From: Psettodes erumei
Taxonomy: Eukaryota > Chordata > Actinopteri > Pleuronectiformes > Psettodidae
Assembly (NCBI GenBank): GCA_016785225.1
Contig: JAFBJZ010000512.1
Coordinates: forward strand, 8,469,001 to 8,533,000
Reading direction: 5' to 3'
DNA length: 64,000 nucleotides
Every line of letters starts with the position of its first letter. The first letter of the stretch is position 1. The notes below the pieces were generated by a model, which saw only the letters and a program-made list of their open reading frames with translations, searched no databases and was not told the DNA's origin. Position numbers and translations under genes: made by a program. Below are positions 25,051 through 38,401 of this stretch, piece by piece.

Positions 25051-25088
<38 letters not shown>
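25051..25088. repeat. (CA)19 microsatellite
   Basis: A pure CA run of about 38 bases in intron 2. Confidence 0.95.
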
Positions 25089-25092
<4 letters not shown>

Positions 25093-26370
25093 ACATAGGT
25101 TATCATGACCCGATAGTCGAGTGGTCAGGGAGCAGCAGGTCTCCGTCTCTCCCTGCAGTTCCTGTCTTTCTCCACTTCTCCTCTCCTTCAAAAATAAAAA
25201 GAAAAGGCCCAAGAAAATAACTTCACAAATAGCCAATGTCAGAAGCCCTGAAAGAGTAAATGGTTGACAGTCATTTCAAGATAAACACCAGTGTGTGTGA
25301 TTACTTTTAAGAGATCTCCAGTCTCTTGTGTCTGAACAAGGAATTTGTTTTGGCTGATGAGTCCCTGTAAAAAAAAGAGCACCTTCTGTGAGTTTGCTTC
25401 TCCAAACACAACAACAGATAACGACAGTGAAATATTTTTATTTCTGTCTTTCACTCAGTAGACTAGTAAAACAAGTATAAGCAACAAAACATCACGACCA
25501 ATGGCACTAAAGAAATGAGAGGCCTTAAAAGCCATTATTTTAAGATCATGGTGGATTTGCATAATCTGATAAAAGGAGAAGGATGTCCTGAGGTTAAGGA
25601 CAGCAACAGCGTACTTGGTGTTGTGCTTGGGTTTTAACTCAGTACTAAATTAGGATAAACAGAAATCATGACAGAACATTTTGTACGCAGTCTGAGGCTG
25701 AAAAGAAGCAGACTCTGGGAGGTAAAGTTTGGCTGTAACGTTGGTCCTTCAGCCCAAATCTCCAAAATATGCAGGAGCACAAAACTCTCCGACACATAAA
25801 AAAAACAAAAAACACACATTTGGTAGGTCACGATAACACTGTGGCTTGCAAAACCAGTGTTGTCGATGTGCGTGCGTGACCGTGCGTGTCTGTGCGTGCA
25901 CGTGTGCGAGTGTGTATGACATGTCCCGATGAGGCAGTTGATTCGGGCTGCTGGTAGGGGGTACTCTAATCTGGCACGCACTCACTGGCACTGCGCTACC
26001 TAGTTATTCCACTGACAGCCAATGCCCTGGGAACAGGAGCTCAAGTTCACATGCACAAAGCACACACAGATTTGTATGCAAAATACACACGCGCACACAC
26101 GAAATTCAAACACACGCATCCATGCAAAAACACACCCCTCTCGAGGCAGCGTTCTTTCTGATCTCGCTTTGGGACTGGTGGGGACAGATGGGCGAGCAGT
26201 GGGAGTCTGGGCTGCCATCTCTCGAAAAGCAAAGGCACGCACGCACAAATACACAAATTTCACACACACACACGGGATCACAGGCTCACCCAGAGTTGGT
26301 CGGAAAAGTGGCAAACATACAAATGGACAGGCTAAAATGCTCACGGAAAATTCTAACTCCCTTGACCTCT

Positions 26371-26396
26371 CACACACACACACACACACACACACA
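26371..26396. repeat. (CA)13 microsatellite
   Basis: A pure CA run within a 450-base region (26050-26520) of scattered CACA motifs in intron 2. Confidence 0.93.
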
Positions 26397-28988
26397 GGGC
26401 CAGGGACACATACATCAGCTAAGCCACAGTCGCACGCGAACTTATTTACTTGTAAACGCGCTCAGACTCAAACACGGCCTCTCATGCGCGCGGACACACA
26501 CACACACACAAAGGATTACTAGAAACACGCATACTTGTACAGTCCATTCTCACCCTACGCTGCTGTGAACCTCCCTGCTGCACGTGACAAGATGTATCAC
26601 ACAAAGATAAAACATCTATCTACAGTATATGTTTTGTTCTTATTTTTCCATCAATCAGGAGGGTTCCTTTCAAGTAAATATGTTACACAGATGAAAACAA
26701 AATTCACAGAGGCAGGACAAGAAAAAGGAAGAGAAGACAAACATAAGTTGCATTTGAACACAATAGAGCACACCATTTCTCTGTTTAGTAAAATACAACT
26801 GCACGTTAAAACAGGTGTATTTGTCCATTTCAGTCCCTTAAATCCTGCACGAACATCAACATAAACTGCAGTTTTTTGAATTTACTATGTTTATTTGTCA
26901 GCGGATGTTAAGTCTTGGCCACTGGCAACGATATAAGGTGAAAATGGTCTCATACGGAAAGGTCTACACACTAATGAGTACTGCGTGGCTCAGCGAATGG
27001 GCTCAGATCATCACACGCAAACATGAACTTCTGGACAGCTGATAACAAGTTGTCATGTTTAGTGACTGAAAACCCTGAATCACCTTTAAACTTGGACTTT
27101 ATTTACCATAAAACTGCTCATGTGGTCACTAAATTAACAGCATTTACCACACACTGGACATATGAACTACTTATTATATAATCAACCATATCATAGTTTA
27201 ATAGAATGCTGCTTCAGTGTGAGTTCACCACAGCGATCTGACAACATACAGATGAAATAAGTGACATTCGCCTTCAAACCGCCTTAATTAACAGCATGTA
27301 CTTTTTGAAATGACTTTTTTTCATGGCATTTTGTAAAGCATGATAAAGTCGATTACATAATCCCTCCATGCTGCAACCTGCCAACTCAGCTTTAGGGCAG
27401 CACGTATGTGATATATATAATTATTTATCATATTTTTTTGTTTCATATATGTTACACAAATATTTCATTTGTAATGCCACCATGATGATATTTCAGTCAC
27501 TGTTTTCTTTGTATCTTATAAAGCCAACTCTTTCTTAAATTTGTATCCATATCCAATTGTGACTCATTTCCATTTGGGCTCAACAGAGAGTTTATGGTAT
27601 TGTTTTCATACGGTATCAGTGCGATGTTTAAGAGCCTGTTTGTTTTGTGACATGACCCCCAGTTGAAAAGTGTATGCAAATCAGTCAAATCAATGACACG
27701 CCCAGTTCACAACCACCACACCCAACCCACAATCACAAGGGTGTTGTAATAACTAACCGCCCATAGAAGCACTGATGAACAGTATGTACTTTGGCTTACT
27801 TTAACGTATGAAAAAGCACAGAGGATGCTGGTAAATGTTCTGTGAGCATGTGGTGTTGGTCGACAGTTCTTGCAGTTTGTCTTCCCTGGTATCTTCATGT
27901 TTACCCCACATTTGCTTCTAAAGCTTTGGTCCTGAGCAGAAAATCCCCTGGCAGGATCGCATTCAAATTACACTTCTCGATTAAACTTCACCGGTCCTGA
28001 TTATTACCTGTCTGGTTTTAGTCTCCATTTGTCTCGTCTGATCTGTGTACTTACTGCTCGTTAGGTTTGCCTCCGTCTCGCCGTCAGTGCTTATTTGTGG
28101 TGTTTTGGGAAAGACTGGGACGTGTCGTCGTGTCCGGGTCACACAATCTCCCTGTTTACGTGTCTTTTTGATCGCTCCTGTCTGGAATCAGTCAGGAACA
28201 GCCAGAGTCTGCTGAAGGGCAGTGCAGAGGGAGGGTCCATCTGTCTCAAAACACACCGTTGTGGTATTCGCAAATTGTCATGAGCTTTGACTTCCTCGTG
28301 TCTGTAGATAATTGTTGGTTAGAAAACCATCTCATTGGCACATTACTGCCAATAGCTGGACTGGTGTGGTGCAGTGGGCCACGCTGAATTGTGGGATACT
28401 CTTATCTCTCTGAGTACTGCTTGGATAAGGGAGCATCGAGTTCAGCGTAGTGCGTGTAGACGTTTTCCAGATGTGGGCCATACCATCTTTGATGCGTGAA
28501 TACACACGAGTGCTCGACACTGCAAGTGCAAGTATAACGAGGATGGGGACAGACTAACTCTTCACCCTGTGATTGAGCCTGTACTTCCAAGGTACTCAGA
28601 TCAGTTATTTTCTTCTTTTCCTATGTCATTTATCAATCCTTTGCACCTCGTTCCTGTGAAATCTTTATAGTTTTGCTGACTCTGCACATGATCAAATAAT
28701 AACTCACTATGCACTCAGTGATCTGAAACCAGAATGTTGAGCTGGTGAGGGAGGCCCATCTCTTTATATCAGTTACCTGTGAGGAACATTTGCATTTTTC
28801 ATCTCATTCCACTTCATCACCATCATCCTTTCCTCTCTGTCATTAAAGTTGCATCATCAATAAGCTCATTTATCCCCCATGGGAGTACAGTGGCTTTACA
28901 CTTGGCTTAGGTTCTCTAATGAGTGAATATCGCCCATGACTTCTTACACTCATTCTATCTTTCTGTTCTTCTTCTTCTCCCTCGACAG

Positions 28989-29066
28989 GCTGGCAGCAGC
29001 AGCTTCCACGAAGGAAGAGGCCGAGCGGCTCCTCGGAAAAGAGAGGCAGCGAGGGGAAATTCTCAG
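28989..29066 (+). CDS. lekr1: lekr1-like coding exon 3 (residues 196-222)
   Basis: A 78-base exon, entered and left with two bases of an Arg codon already read (phase 2 to 2). It encodes LAAAASTKEEAERLLGKER and then QRGEIL. It has a strong pyrimidine tract before CGACAG and a GTAAAG donor. The sequence is helical and charged, continuing the coiled coil after an Ala-rich start. Its length is a multiple of three, so skipping it would keep the frame. It has the same length and phase as exon 6 and a similar 3' end, so the two may be related. Confidence 0.88.
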
Positions 29067-31836
29067 GTAAAGGAATAAGAGAGGGAGGAGGAGCTGGGGT
29101 ATGGTAATGTGATGAAGGTTTAGTAAATCCAAAGGAGGATGTGGATGAATCACAAAAAACTAAAGATGAAAAAAACCCCCACCAGAGTGTTGGTCTGCGT
29201 CACCCCGACTGGCTGTCCGCTCCTTGACCAGATGCACGGCAGGAAGGCCAGGGCAGATGGGAAACAACTGTGCAAGTTGATAGAAGACAATAAAAGAGGG
29301 AATGGAAAAACAGAGGAGAGAAAGTTAACACATCTGACCCACCGGTTATTTCCTGGAGGTGAAAAGAGCGATTGAAGAAGTCATGAGCAGTTAATGACAG
29401 CGGAGAAGCAGGGGAGAGCGTCTGAGGTGAAGAGAGTGCGAGGGAGGCGATGAAGCGTCAGAGCTGGGGGTGGAGGAGGGGGGGGGACGCTTTTCAATCA
29501 GGCTGCTGACATTGAAAGCTGCTAAATGAGTAAACCATCGGCCGAGCGAACACACGCAGTCTCTTCCCCTCTCTCGCTCTGTTTTTCACTATCTTAACCT
29601 CATCACCGATGACAGATCTGGCTCATATCTGTTCTTCCATTTGGTGCTGTCAGCCTTATGATTTATATCATCTGACATTATAAAACTGGCTCTCGTGACA
29701 AGCAGTGCCCGTGCTCTCCTCCGCTCCGCACGCACGCACACACACTCACACACACTCAGGCAGAGCAGCTCAGAGTCCCCCCCTCTCATCCTCTTCCTCT
29801 TCCTCTCGTACGGGGCTGCGTTCATTTTTGATCACCTTGAGCCACAAACCCCAGAAGAAGGAAAAACAACCGCTACTCAGCCCCGCCGAGCTCTCAGAAA
29901 CTATCATGTCGCTTTGCACGCGAGAACCAGCCATGTTCACTCCGTTTGTCTGCAAAGTGGCCAGGTTTGCATGGCGCGTCGCTGTGTTTGTGCGCGTACC
30001 TGAGATGTGTCCGCATGTGTCACGTGCTGCGGAGTGCACCCACCTCTGTGTCTGTGTGTAGGAAAAATTGTAAATTGTTCAGCGTGCTCTCACCCACATG
30101 TTCCTTCAGAAGTGTTCTTGGAATAACAGAATGTTCTGTTCCTGCACTCTCATTTTCCACATCCATGCTTTGCATGAGTTTGTGCCTTGATTGAGTGCGT
30201 GCGTGCGTGTGCGCGAGTTGAGCTAGTCATCTTTCATGTTGCTTAAAGTGCTCTTCATCTGAACATACAGTATTTCTTTATGAGTGAGAGAGACGGAGGA
30301 GAGAGAGAGGGAAAGGGCGAGGGCTGTAAGACACGGCTGTGCCCTTTTTTTAAGGACACTTTTGCTGCATCACTCCACAGTTTCCCCTCTGTCTCCTATA
30401 GCCAACTTTTTTGGGGGGGGCATGGCTCCTCTCTGTCTTTCTGTTAATCTTGATTAATCATGTAATTCTAATTTTACCTGTCATCCATTCACTACATCTG
30501 TGGGCATGGGTACAAAAGAAACTGAGCGAACACAATTGAAGTGCTGTTTTAGTCGGCGAGTCAACACAAGCACAGATTTGTAGGAGCAGAATTAGATTTT
30601 TGAGCAATTAATGACAGATCTTTGAGTGTAACAGACGTTTTTGAGCCTCCAAGATTTGTGTAACTGCATTTGATTGAGCACTTAATAGAGCGTCTCTCAT
30701 TCATAATTACTAAAGCGCTTTTACTCTCACTTTTGGCTGTCTGAATCCCCCAAGCGCCGACTGGAACTGCGAGGGTAATCTGTTGGGAGGAATTTGACCT
30801 GGAGCTAAAGTGCCATCCAGTGTTGTTGTCTCTGTCCACTTTCAGAATAAAAGCTTGAAGGCAATATTTGATGTTAGCTATAAATATCAAAATGTGTTGG
30901 CATGAAATTGCTAATTTCATTTGTTGGCAAATCAGTTACTTTGAAGACTGCATGGCCGAGCTATTTTCAGAGTTCAATTAATTCCACACCATTAACTTGA
31001 TTTTCAAACTTTTTCATCGAGCTACATTTTTTGATTTGCTTAATATGAAATGGCCTGTCGCCAAATCAGCCTCTGTGTTCCAAAGTTTTTTATCCTGAAG
31101 AATAATTTTTTAAGCATTTTTACCATTAGCTGATACCATATAGTTGAGAGGCAGAGAAAAATGAGGGGAGAAAGAAGTCATGAAATACATAGGTGTCAGC
31201 AAACGAAAACATGACGAAGCTGGATCCTGTGGTCGAAGACATGTGAGGACGTGACTCTGACATCCAGATGTGGGCATGTCTTATTGAAGCCCGCGAATCC
31301 AAAATTGTTGCAATCGGAAGAGCTCACAACCTGGCAAATTTTTTGACAATGACACAGAGTATTTTGAACAACTGGGCGAAGCTCATTTCAGTGAAATAGC
31401 AGCTGCAGTTAAATAATAAAAAAAAGATTTATTGGTCGTTTTGTCACAGAACATACAGTGCCTTCATTTTAAGAAATGTTCTGACTCATAGTCAGTCCAT
31501 ATTAACCAGCAGGCAGCAATAACCACAGACCTCTGCTCTTACTCACTGATTACTGCAAGTGGGGATTAAGACACATCATCAAAGTATTCCTTAAAAGAGA
31601 GTGGTGCATGGAAATTTGGATTACAATGTAGCAATGTTTTTGAGCTACATGTTTAATAGCTGATGCTGTCTTTTTCACATATTAACAGAGCTAACAGCTG
31701 GCTAGCTGGGTATAGCTGTTAACAGCCATCAACAACAAAATACTTTCATTTGATTGGATAAAAACATTAAATTCTCCCATGGAAATGTTCAGCTTCAATG
31801 TATTTTAACAGCATTTTTGTATTTTGTGTGTGTCAG
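29067..31836 (+). other. Intron 3 (about 2.8 kb)
   Basis: No coding or RNA signal was seen. 29380-29500 and 30280-30330 are purine-rich, and a G run lies at about 30412. The AT-rich part 30540-31120 is free of simple repeats. The acceptor region (TTTTGTGTGTGTCAG) is TG-rich rather than a classical pyrimidine tract. Confidence 0.75.
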
Positions 31837-32000
31837 AGGTGTGTGTGCGCGGCAGGAGAAGTGCCTGCGCGCGACTCTGGCCCAACTCCGCTCCACCGGC
31901 GGCGAGCTCACTGATGTACGGGGTTTCCTCAGACAGCTGACGGGGGCTTGGCAGGCCTTCAGATCCCAGATGCTGCAGCACAGCACACAGGTGTTCACAG
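31837..32000 (+). CDS. lekr1: lekr1-like coding exon 4 (residues 222-277)
   Basis: A 164-base exon, entered in phase 2 after GTGTGTCAG and left in phase 1 at ACAG|GTAACA. It encodes GVCARQEKCLRATLAQLRST, then GGELTDVRGFLRQLTGAWQA and FRSQMLQHSTQVFT. It is less charged than its neighbours, and the Gly-Gly, Trp and Cys residues suggest a break in the coiled coil. A second possible donor ten bases earlier (CACAG|GTGTTC) would leave in phase 0 and not fit exon 5, so the later donor is chosen. An acceptor two bases further on would shift the frame and is rejected. Confidence 0.88.
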
Positions 32001-32075
32001 GTAACACACACTAACCTAACATTCACACTTTAAGGAAGTACAAACTGAGAGGGAGGCTGGAATGAAATGTGAAAT

Positions 32076-32082
<7 letters not shown>

Positions 32083-32112
<30 letters not shown>
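32083..32112. repeat. (TG)15 microsatellite
   Basis: A pure TG run ending in seven G, about 80 bases downstream of the exon 4 donor. Confidence 0.94.
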
Positions 32113-32114
<2 letters not shown>

Positions 32115-32542
32115 GGGGCAGTAATCCCTCAGCAGGAATAAATATTAGTTCAACTGTCGTGTGTTCTAAAGGCTGGGCCCGTAACGGATGACAATAACGT
32201 GTGTGCATATACACTCTGTGTGTGTGTGTGTGCGTGCATATGTGTGTTTACAGTCACTACACAAATACTTGTAACAGTTAAAGTGAATTTAGGCAGGAAG
32301 GAATGTGTGTGTGTTCGTGCATAAATGCAGTACTGATGAAACTATAAATTCTGAAGGGACTTCAAGCAAGAGGAACAGAACTGCAGGCTGTGTGTAGTGT
32401 GTGTTTGTGTAGGTTGTGTGCAGTGTGTGTGCAGTGTGTGATCATGGTTGACAGTAAATGCCTGAAGGAGTGCTAACCTCCAGCTCACCTCATGGGTGGG
32501 TCTTTTTTTTTTCTCTCTGCTGCACGTTCCAAAAAGCTACCA

Positions 32543-32546
<4 letters not shown>

Positions 32547-32582
<36 letters not shown>

Positions 32583-32613
32583 TGTGTGTGAGTGTGGGTG
32601 TGCGTGTGTGCGT
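32547..32613. repeat. (TG)n microsatellite, compound
   Basis: About 32 bases of pure TG are followed by interrupted TG/GAGTG/GGTG units in intron 4. Confidence 0.94.
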
Positions 32614-35600
32614 ACTTGGCAGAGACAGAAAGAAGGAGAGAGAGGGACCGAGGGAGAATTTGATAGAGACAGAGAAAGAAAAAGAAAGTAGTCTGCTGTT
32701 TGTGCTGATGCCGTGTGAGTATGTGTTTACTCGGTGACGTGAGCATGAATGGCAGCTGCTGCATGGACCAACAGATAAAAAAGCAATAAAATACACACCC
32801 AGGAATACACGCACACAAAGATACATGCACGCATGTCACAGAAACCTGTATCCTCTCCCAAACCAGTCTACACATTCCCATTCAGAAAATTGTCTTCGGG
32901 TGTAATATCATGCTTTATGTTGAATGCTGTATTCTGTTCTGCATTGTGTTGTGTCTTGTGTCTTGTGTGGTGTGTCTTGTGTCCCAAAAAGTCACTATTT
33001 TTATTTGTCCAATGACTGCTGTATGTTTTGTTACAGGTAATTTCTCCTCAATTATACTTAAATTTTGATTTATTCTTCTAGCCCGAACTCTAGAATTATT
33101 TTTTATCCTGTGTGTTTACATTTAAAAAATGGGACACACAATAGCATAACACTGAGCAAGACACAGCAGATGATGCCACAGGGGACTGATTAAGATACAT
33201 ATGATGCATGGTGTAGCGGGGGACATAGGAATGGACAGGGCATATGGGAGACAGGAGAGGACACGGCACAGGACACATACTCAAATTTAACCAAACCATT
33301 AATCACTAGATATTTTTCGCTGTAACGTCACTGCTGAGTAGCAACATGTGTTATAAGATTCAGTGTGTAATAGTTGTGTTCATATTGGACCAGAACTTCA
33401 ACTGGCCTGAACCAGAGTGGGTGGAAACCCGACGGCTTCACTGAAAGTCTACAAAGCACACACCTCAGCCAGTCACCTGCATGTAACTCCAAACTGATAT
33501 GGGCGTTAGCTGGCAATTAAACTGTGCTACCTGTCTGTCAGCGTTCTGTGGTTAGCGTCAAACAGCAGAAGAAAAGAAGAATGAATGGCGGGGTGGGATG
33601 GAGAGAAACATAAGGAGGTTGCCTACTGCGAGTGTATTTTATGGTTAGGTGGAGATGAAGAGGGAGGAGACGAGAAAACGACCTCAAGGGGTGTGGAATT
33701 TTACAGAGAGCGAGACAAAGATGAGCACCGGGAGCAGCGGAAGATGAAAACATAATTAATCTCAGCTCAGGTTTTTGTGCGGTTGTCAGCAGATGACTTG
33801 TACAACTTGATTTGAAGGTGATGGACAGAGACGTTTCAGTGTGGGAGAATACATTCACTGTCTCGGAAGATGGGGGTAAAAGATTGACAGTGAAATTAAG
33901 GGAAAAGGCGGTGACTCAGCGTGACTAAGAGCGTCTGTGCGCGCGCATGTGTGACCGATCCCTGAACCGCAGCCATCTGCCAACACCCTGGGCCATCCTC
34001 AGACTATATGGTATCTACTTCCCTGCCAGCCAACTTTTTATATGCTTGTGTGTTTGGAGAGTGACAGCGGCAGAAACATCAAACGTGTTCTCACACAAAT
34101 TAGCGAGGATGTTCCTTCCCATCATCTCCCAGTCCAGCGACGTTCCCACATCTGTCTGTCTCTGTCTGCGTTTTACTGTCTGTCTCTAAGCCCGGCAGAA
34201 AGGCGCTTTCAAGACCACTGTTACGTAAATGTTCAGGTAGGAGAATGCATGTGTTGCAACATACAGCGTATAATATCACTGGTTAAATGACAGATCAAAC
34301 CACAACCAGGCAAGTGCTGGAACGTAAAGTACAACTGAGCCGTCTCATCCTAAAGTCTGACATTAACTTTCTCTGTAAATTAGGCACTACGCTGTAAGTT
34401 TCTGGGAGGACAACTCGAAAAAAAAAAATCCTTGCTTTTCCTGTCGAAATAATCTTCAGGCAGAAACAGCTACACTCCTCCAGACCCCTGGAATCCAACA
34501 CTTCCCGGACTTTTTTTCCCATGAAGCTGCTGTGGTTTACACGTCTGTATTGTTTTTATTACGCATAATAAACTAGGCAGACACCCAAAAATGGTTGTGG
34601 TACAGAAGCAGTTAAGAATGTGATATTATAGTAATGTGGAGATGCTTGTAAGAATTCCAGGGTGCCGCTGTAAGTGTGTGTGTGTTACTGTGATGCAAAG
34701 TTAGCTGTAATTTACAGAACCGTATGTCAGATGGTCTTTGCAGTGTCGTTTACTGTTGCATATAGTTAGCTCCCAATGCTACATTGCCTCATACTGCGTA
34801 ACTGTCGGCATAACTGGAGGCGCCGGGTGCATCTGTGTTTGCTTATGTTTGTGTGGAGAGAGAGAGTTGTGTGACCAATTTTTATGAATTGCAAAATATC
34901 ATATGTTTTTGGAGTGTGTTGGAACTGTTTATTTGTGAAGTTTAAACACTGAGGACTGATTGTGCTGTTGTTTTAGAGTTATCTTGTAGATTGCTCTTAC
35001 AGTCACCTTTTCTCATTACAGTTGTTTAGCATCAACACATATACATGAGCATTGACTGTTTTTGCTGACTGATGTTGTCGTTAGCTTTTCTTTGTCTTCC
35101 AACTGAGCACAGTGGCCTAGTATATCTGTCTTACAGTATCTAACGCTTAACAATCTGCGCACGACTTAGGACTTGATGCAGGATATTTGTTAGAGGTTGT
35201 TGGACTGCTGCAGACGTGCCTCCAACAAATTTGTTTGCAAACCGCACAGTTTATCCACAGGGACTCCCTCTAGATTTATTACCATATTAATGGATGGAAA
35301 TATGGTAGTTAAGTTGGTTATTTCAGTACTTATATGAATTGATAACACATTTATCATATTTTCTGCACATAAAAACTCCCTGGACTGCTGTAACGACTGA
35401 ACAGTACGGCCAATACACAGATAATATGGGGAAAAACATGCAAATGAATTTACAATTTTAAACATAAGCAGAGTATTTTTTTTTTCATAAAAATGACAGT
35501 AATGGCTCTCACAGCAGTGATATATTGTAGTTTAATTTACAGTAAATAAAAATGCACTGTAACTGCAGCACTGCACAGCTGACCTGGGAACAATGAGGTA

Positions 35601-35851
35601 AACCTGTTACAGTAAGCTGGTGGCCCGCTGCCAGTCAGTTGCTGTAATATTTACAGCCACCTTATTACACTGTGTATGACTGTGTGTAAGCGCCGAGACA
35701 CATAATAGAAGCGCTGTGGAGAAAGTCAGACAGGCTGGTTTGCTTTCATCGCAAAGCCTCTCTGCTCCATCAAGTATTTATACAACTATTTCTGTTTGGA
35801 CGTGTCCGTGTGTATTTGCGAGTGTGTCTGTGTGTTTTTGTGCTGCTGTTG

Positions 35852-35883
35852 CTGTGTGTGTGTATGTGTGTGTGTGTGTGTGT
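35852..35883. repeat. (TG)n microsatellite
   Basis: A TG run with one TA interruption, in a 200-base TG-rich region (35800-36000) of intron 4. Confidence 0.9.
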
Positions 35884-38401
35884 TTTTCTGCAAGTGGTTC
35901 TTTTTGTCCACGTGTTTATGTGTGTCTGAGTCTGTGTGAGTCTCTAAGTGCCTGTTTGTGCGTATGTGTGCGTGTGTATGTGTGTGTTGCTTCACCCAGG
36001 CAGACCTCGTCATGTCACAGTGACCAGAAAGCAATTATCGGTGTATTGCCGCTTTGAGGAGGACCTCCTACACTCCCCTCTTCCTGCTGAGAGAGAAAGG
36101 GGGGGCAGCAAACAGCAGAAAAAGAGGAATAGCTTAAAAGATGAAAAAAGACAGAGAGGAGAGAGACGGAGACGAGAGGACTGCAAGAGAGAAAAACAAT
36201 GGCTCGGAGGACGAGAATGTCAGGCTGACATTGCAGGATCAGTGTGAGAGCTCTTCATAGCCGCAGCCTCAGTGCCCTGCCGCAGCGCTCTGAAGGACCC
36301 TCACAGACAACTCTCTCAATATACAGTCCAAACGCACACACACGCACACACAAGTGCAATCACATTACACTTCTGTGACACACTGAACTACCACACTGCC
36401 AGCCTGTCAGCTATTCAAACAACAAGTCACCCACGCAGGGCCATTGTCTGTTGGCCTGTTTGACTGCTTTTTTTTTTTGCTTTGTGAAACAGCGAGCTTC
36501 AGGTGACATATTCATGCTAATGGTAATGCTAATGGTCATACTAATGTTGAGGCAATAGCTGAAATAAACATAATATGCACCAGCTCCATCACAAGTATGT
36601 TTCGTGAATCCTGCTGCACATATTGGCTCTGATGAGCCAATGAACGTAGAAATCATAGAGAGGCCTGGAAGCAAGGCCTCAGCAAGAAGAGAAGTGACTT
36701 GACTATTCATTTAATAAAGGTTTAATGCCGTACCCAGCAGCATCATAGGCTTCCACAGAAGAGCCCATATGAGCCCATATGATGCACTGGCATATTTCTG
36801 AATGAGAAAGACTTTCCTTGACTCTAATATTTAGACTTTGACACCATTGCAGAGACTCACCAGGCAAGTCTCTGCCACAGTCATCCGTCTTCCTACACAC
36901 CTGTGATAGAACAGAGAACCGTGGTACCAAATTTGCCACATGCAAGCTGCCACTTGCAACATGAGCTAGTCAAATACCACACGAGCATGCGGCGGTCTTG
37001 TCGGACTCACGATCGTATTTGCGACTTTTGCACATCGGCGTTTTGTGAAGCTGCCACTGGTTGCAATCAGGATGTCACCAGTGCTCGAATCACTTTTGTG
37101 AAATGGGGTCCAGATAAGGTAAGGGCTCGTGCTTCACTCCCCACTTTACATGCAGAGCTGTAACTGTAGACATACTTTTATTCCTCACGGGTATTTTCTT
37201 TTAAACCGTATTGATTTTGTTTCGGCCTGTAAACGCTGCCAAAATGCTTCAGCTGCAGGGCGTTACTGTGGATGAACGATCCTTTGGCGACACTGATGGC
37301 AGATTGTATCCGCTGCTGGCGCACAACTTTCACTGCACAGCCAGTAAAGACAAAGTTACTGCTTACTGTGTATCTGTCATTTGGCCAGTTCAGAGCTTAC
37401 ATTAATCAGACTGAACAACAACAACAGAATCTGAATTCACTGGCATTCAGATCTCCTCCAACATCACAGTCCTGACATAAGGCCTTAATACTGAAGTTAC
37501 CTAAGTATTTCTTCCAGGTCAGTTTTTAATACGTGTGTTCACTTGTTCATTAAATTGGAATTTGCAGGACACAATGGCACTACGTACCTTTGCAAGATCA
37601 GCAGGTTCAGATTCAAGTAGGGAGGAACCAGCTGTATGTGGGCGACAGCATCCTAACTCAGATGTTTTCCTGTTTTTAAATCTCTCCAAGTATTCATGCT
37701 CTGCTCTGTTTTGACATTCTTAAAGGAATACTGCTTTTATTAAGTACTAATTTGCCCCTCGCCTACTAATTTCATCCATATCGTAGCTTTCAAGGTGAAA
37801 GCAGAATGACAGTGAAGGGAGGAAACAGTAGCATTACAGCAGCTACTTTGGATCAGACATACTACGACAGACTGCCAGACTGTGGTGTACTGTTTCATGG
37901 CTTCCCCTGGGCACAGATTCCCTCATACTCCCTTCTTCTTAGCACACTCCCCTCCTCAGCCGCTTGCTTGTGCCTCAGTTTTACTCCCTGGTTTTCATTT
38001 CAACCCTACTCTTCCTCACCCCATGAGCAGGAAGAGTGAGAAAGTCTCAAGTTTCTGTCTGGAACTTCTGTCTTCCTTTTGTGTGCCTCCTCCTCCTTTT
38101 GCTTTGTGTCCCCTTATCTCCTCTCTTTTGTTAATCATTTCATTTGGTATAGGATTACCTCCTCCGCTCATGTGTGGTGTAAAAGTGACATTGAAAACTG
38201 TACCTGTCCATCTGTCTCATTACTCTCCCCTGTCCCTCTTTCTGTACTTCATACGGTGTAACGGCCCCTTGTGACATACCTGGGTCTGAGCCAGTATTAT
38301 ATGCAGGCAAGCTTTTGTGAGTTTTTACTCTTCATTGTGGGGTCAACTCAAATCTATGAGTGTGTGTGTGTCTGTGTGTGTGCGTCTGTGTGTGTGAACA
38401 G

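Larger units (their letters stand above)
17573..28988 (+). other. Intron 2 (about 11.4 kb)
   Basis: The donor is GTGAGG and the acceptor CCCTCGACAG follows a TTCTTCTTCTTCTC pyrimidine tract. It contains a Tc1-like transposon relic (18481-19299), a probable degraded interspersed repeat (about 22240-22485) and several CA/TG arrays between 23490 and 26510. The stretches 19300-22200, 22500-23490 and 26520-28980 are ordinary mixed or AT-rich sequence in which I see no exon or RNA gene. Confidence 0.75.
32001..38401 (+). other. Intron 4 (about 6.4 kb)
   Basis: TG arrays lie at 32083-32112, 32547-32613 and 35852-35883. A purine-rich stretch (36090-36250) gives a Lys/Arg/Glu-rich open frame, but I see no convincing acceptor and donor pair. 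33040-35700 and 36260-38340 are mixed or AT-rich sequence without a recognised gene. A TG-rich stretch leads directly into the exon 5 acceptor. Confidence 0.75.

Noticed and set aside
25105..25180. A-box-like TAGTCGAGTGG suggesting a tRNA gene
   Set aside because: No B-box follows within the needed distance and no cloverleaf arms can be drawn.
31980..31996. Earlier donor CACAG|GTGTTC for exon 4
   Set aside because: It would leave in phase 0, and exon 5 then reads into stops; the donor at 32001 gives a clean Ala codon across the junction.
36090..36250. Lys/Arg/Glu-rich open frame in intron 4
   Set aside because: The tract is purine-rich, and exons 4 and 5 already match through a split Ala codon. 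No acceptor and donor pair of suitable phase is evident.
36900..37480. Open frames with Cys/His-containing peptides (37003-37163 region)
   Set aside because: Only short frames with no flanking splice sites that fit the gene's phase and no family I recognise.
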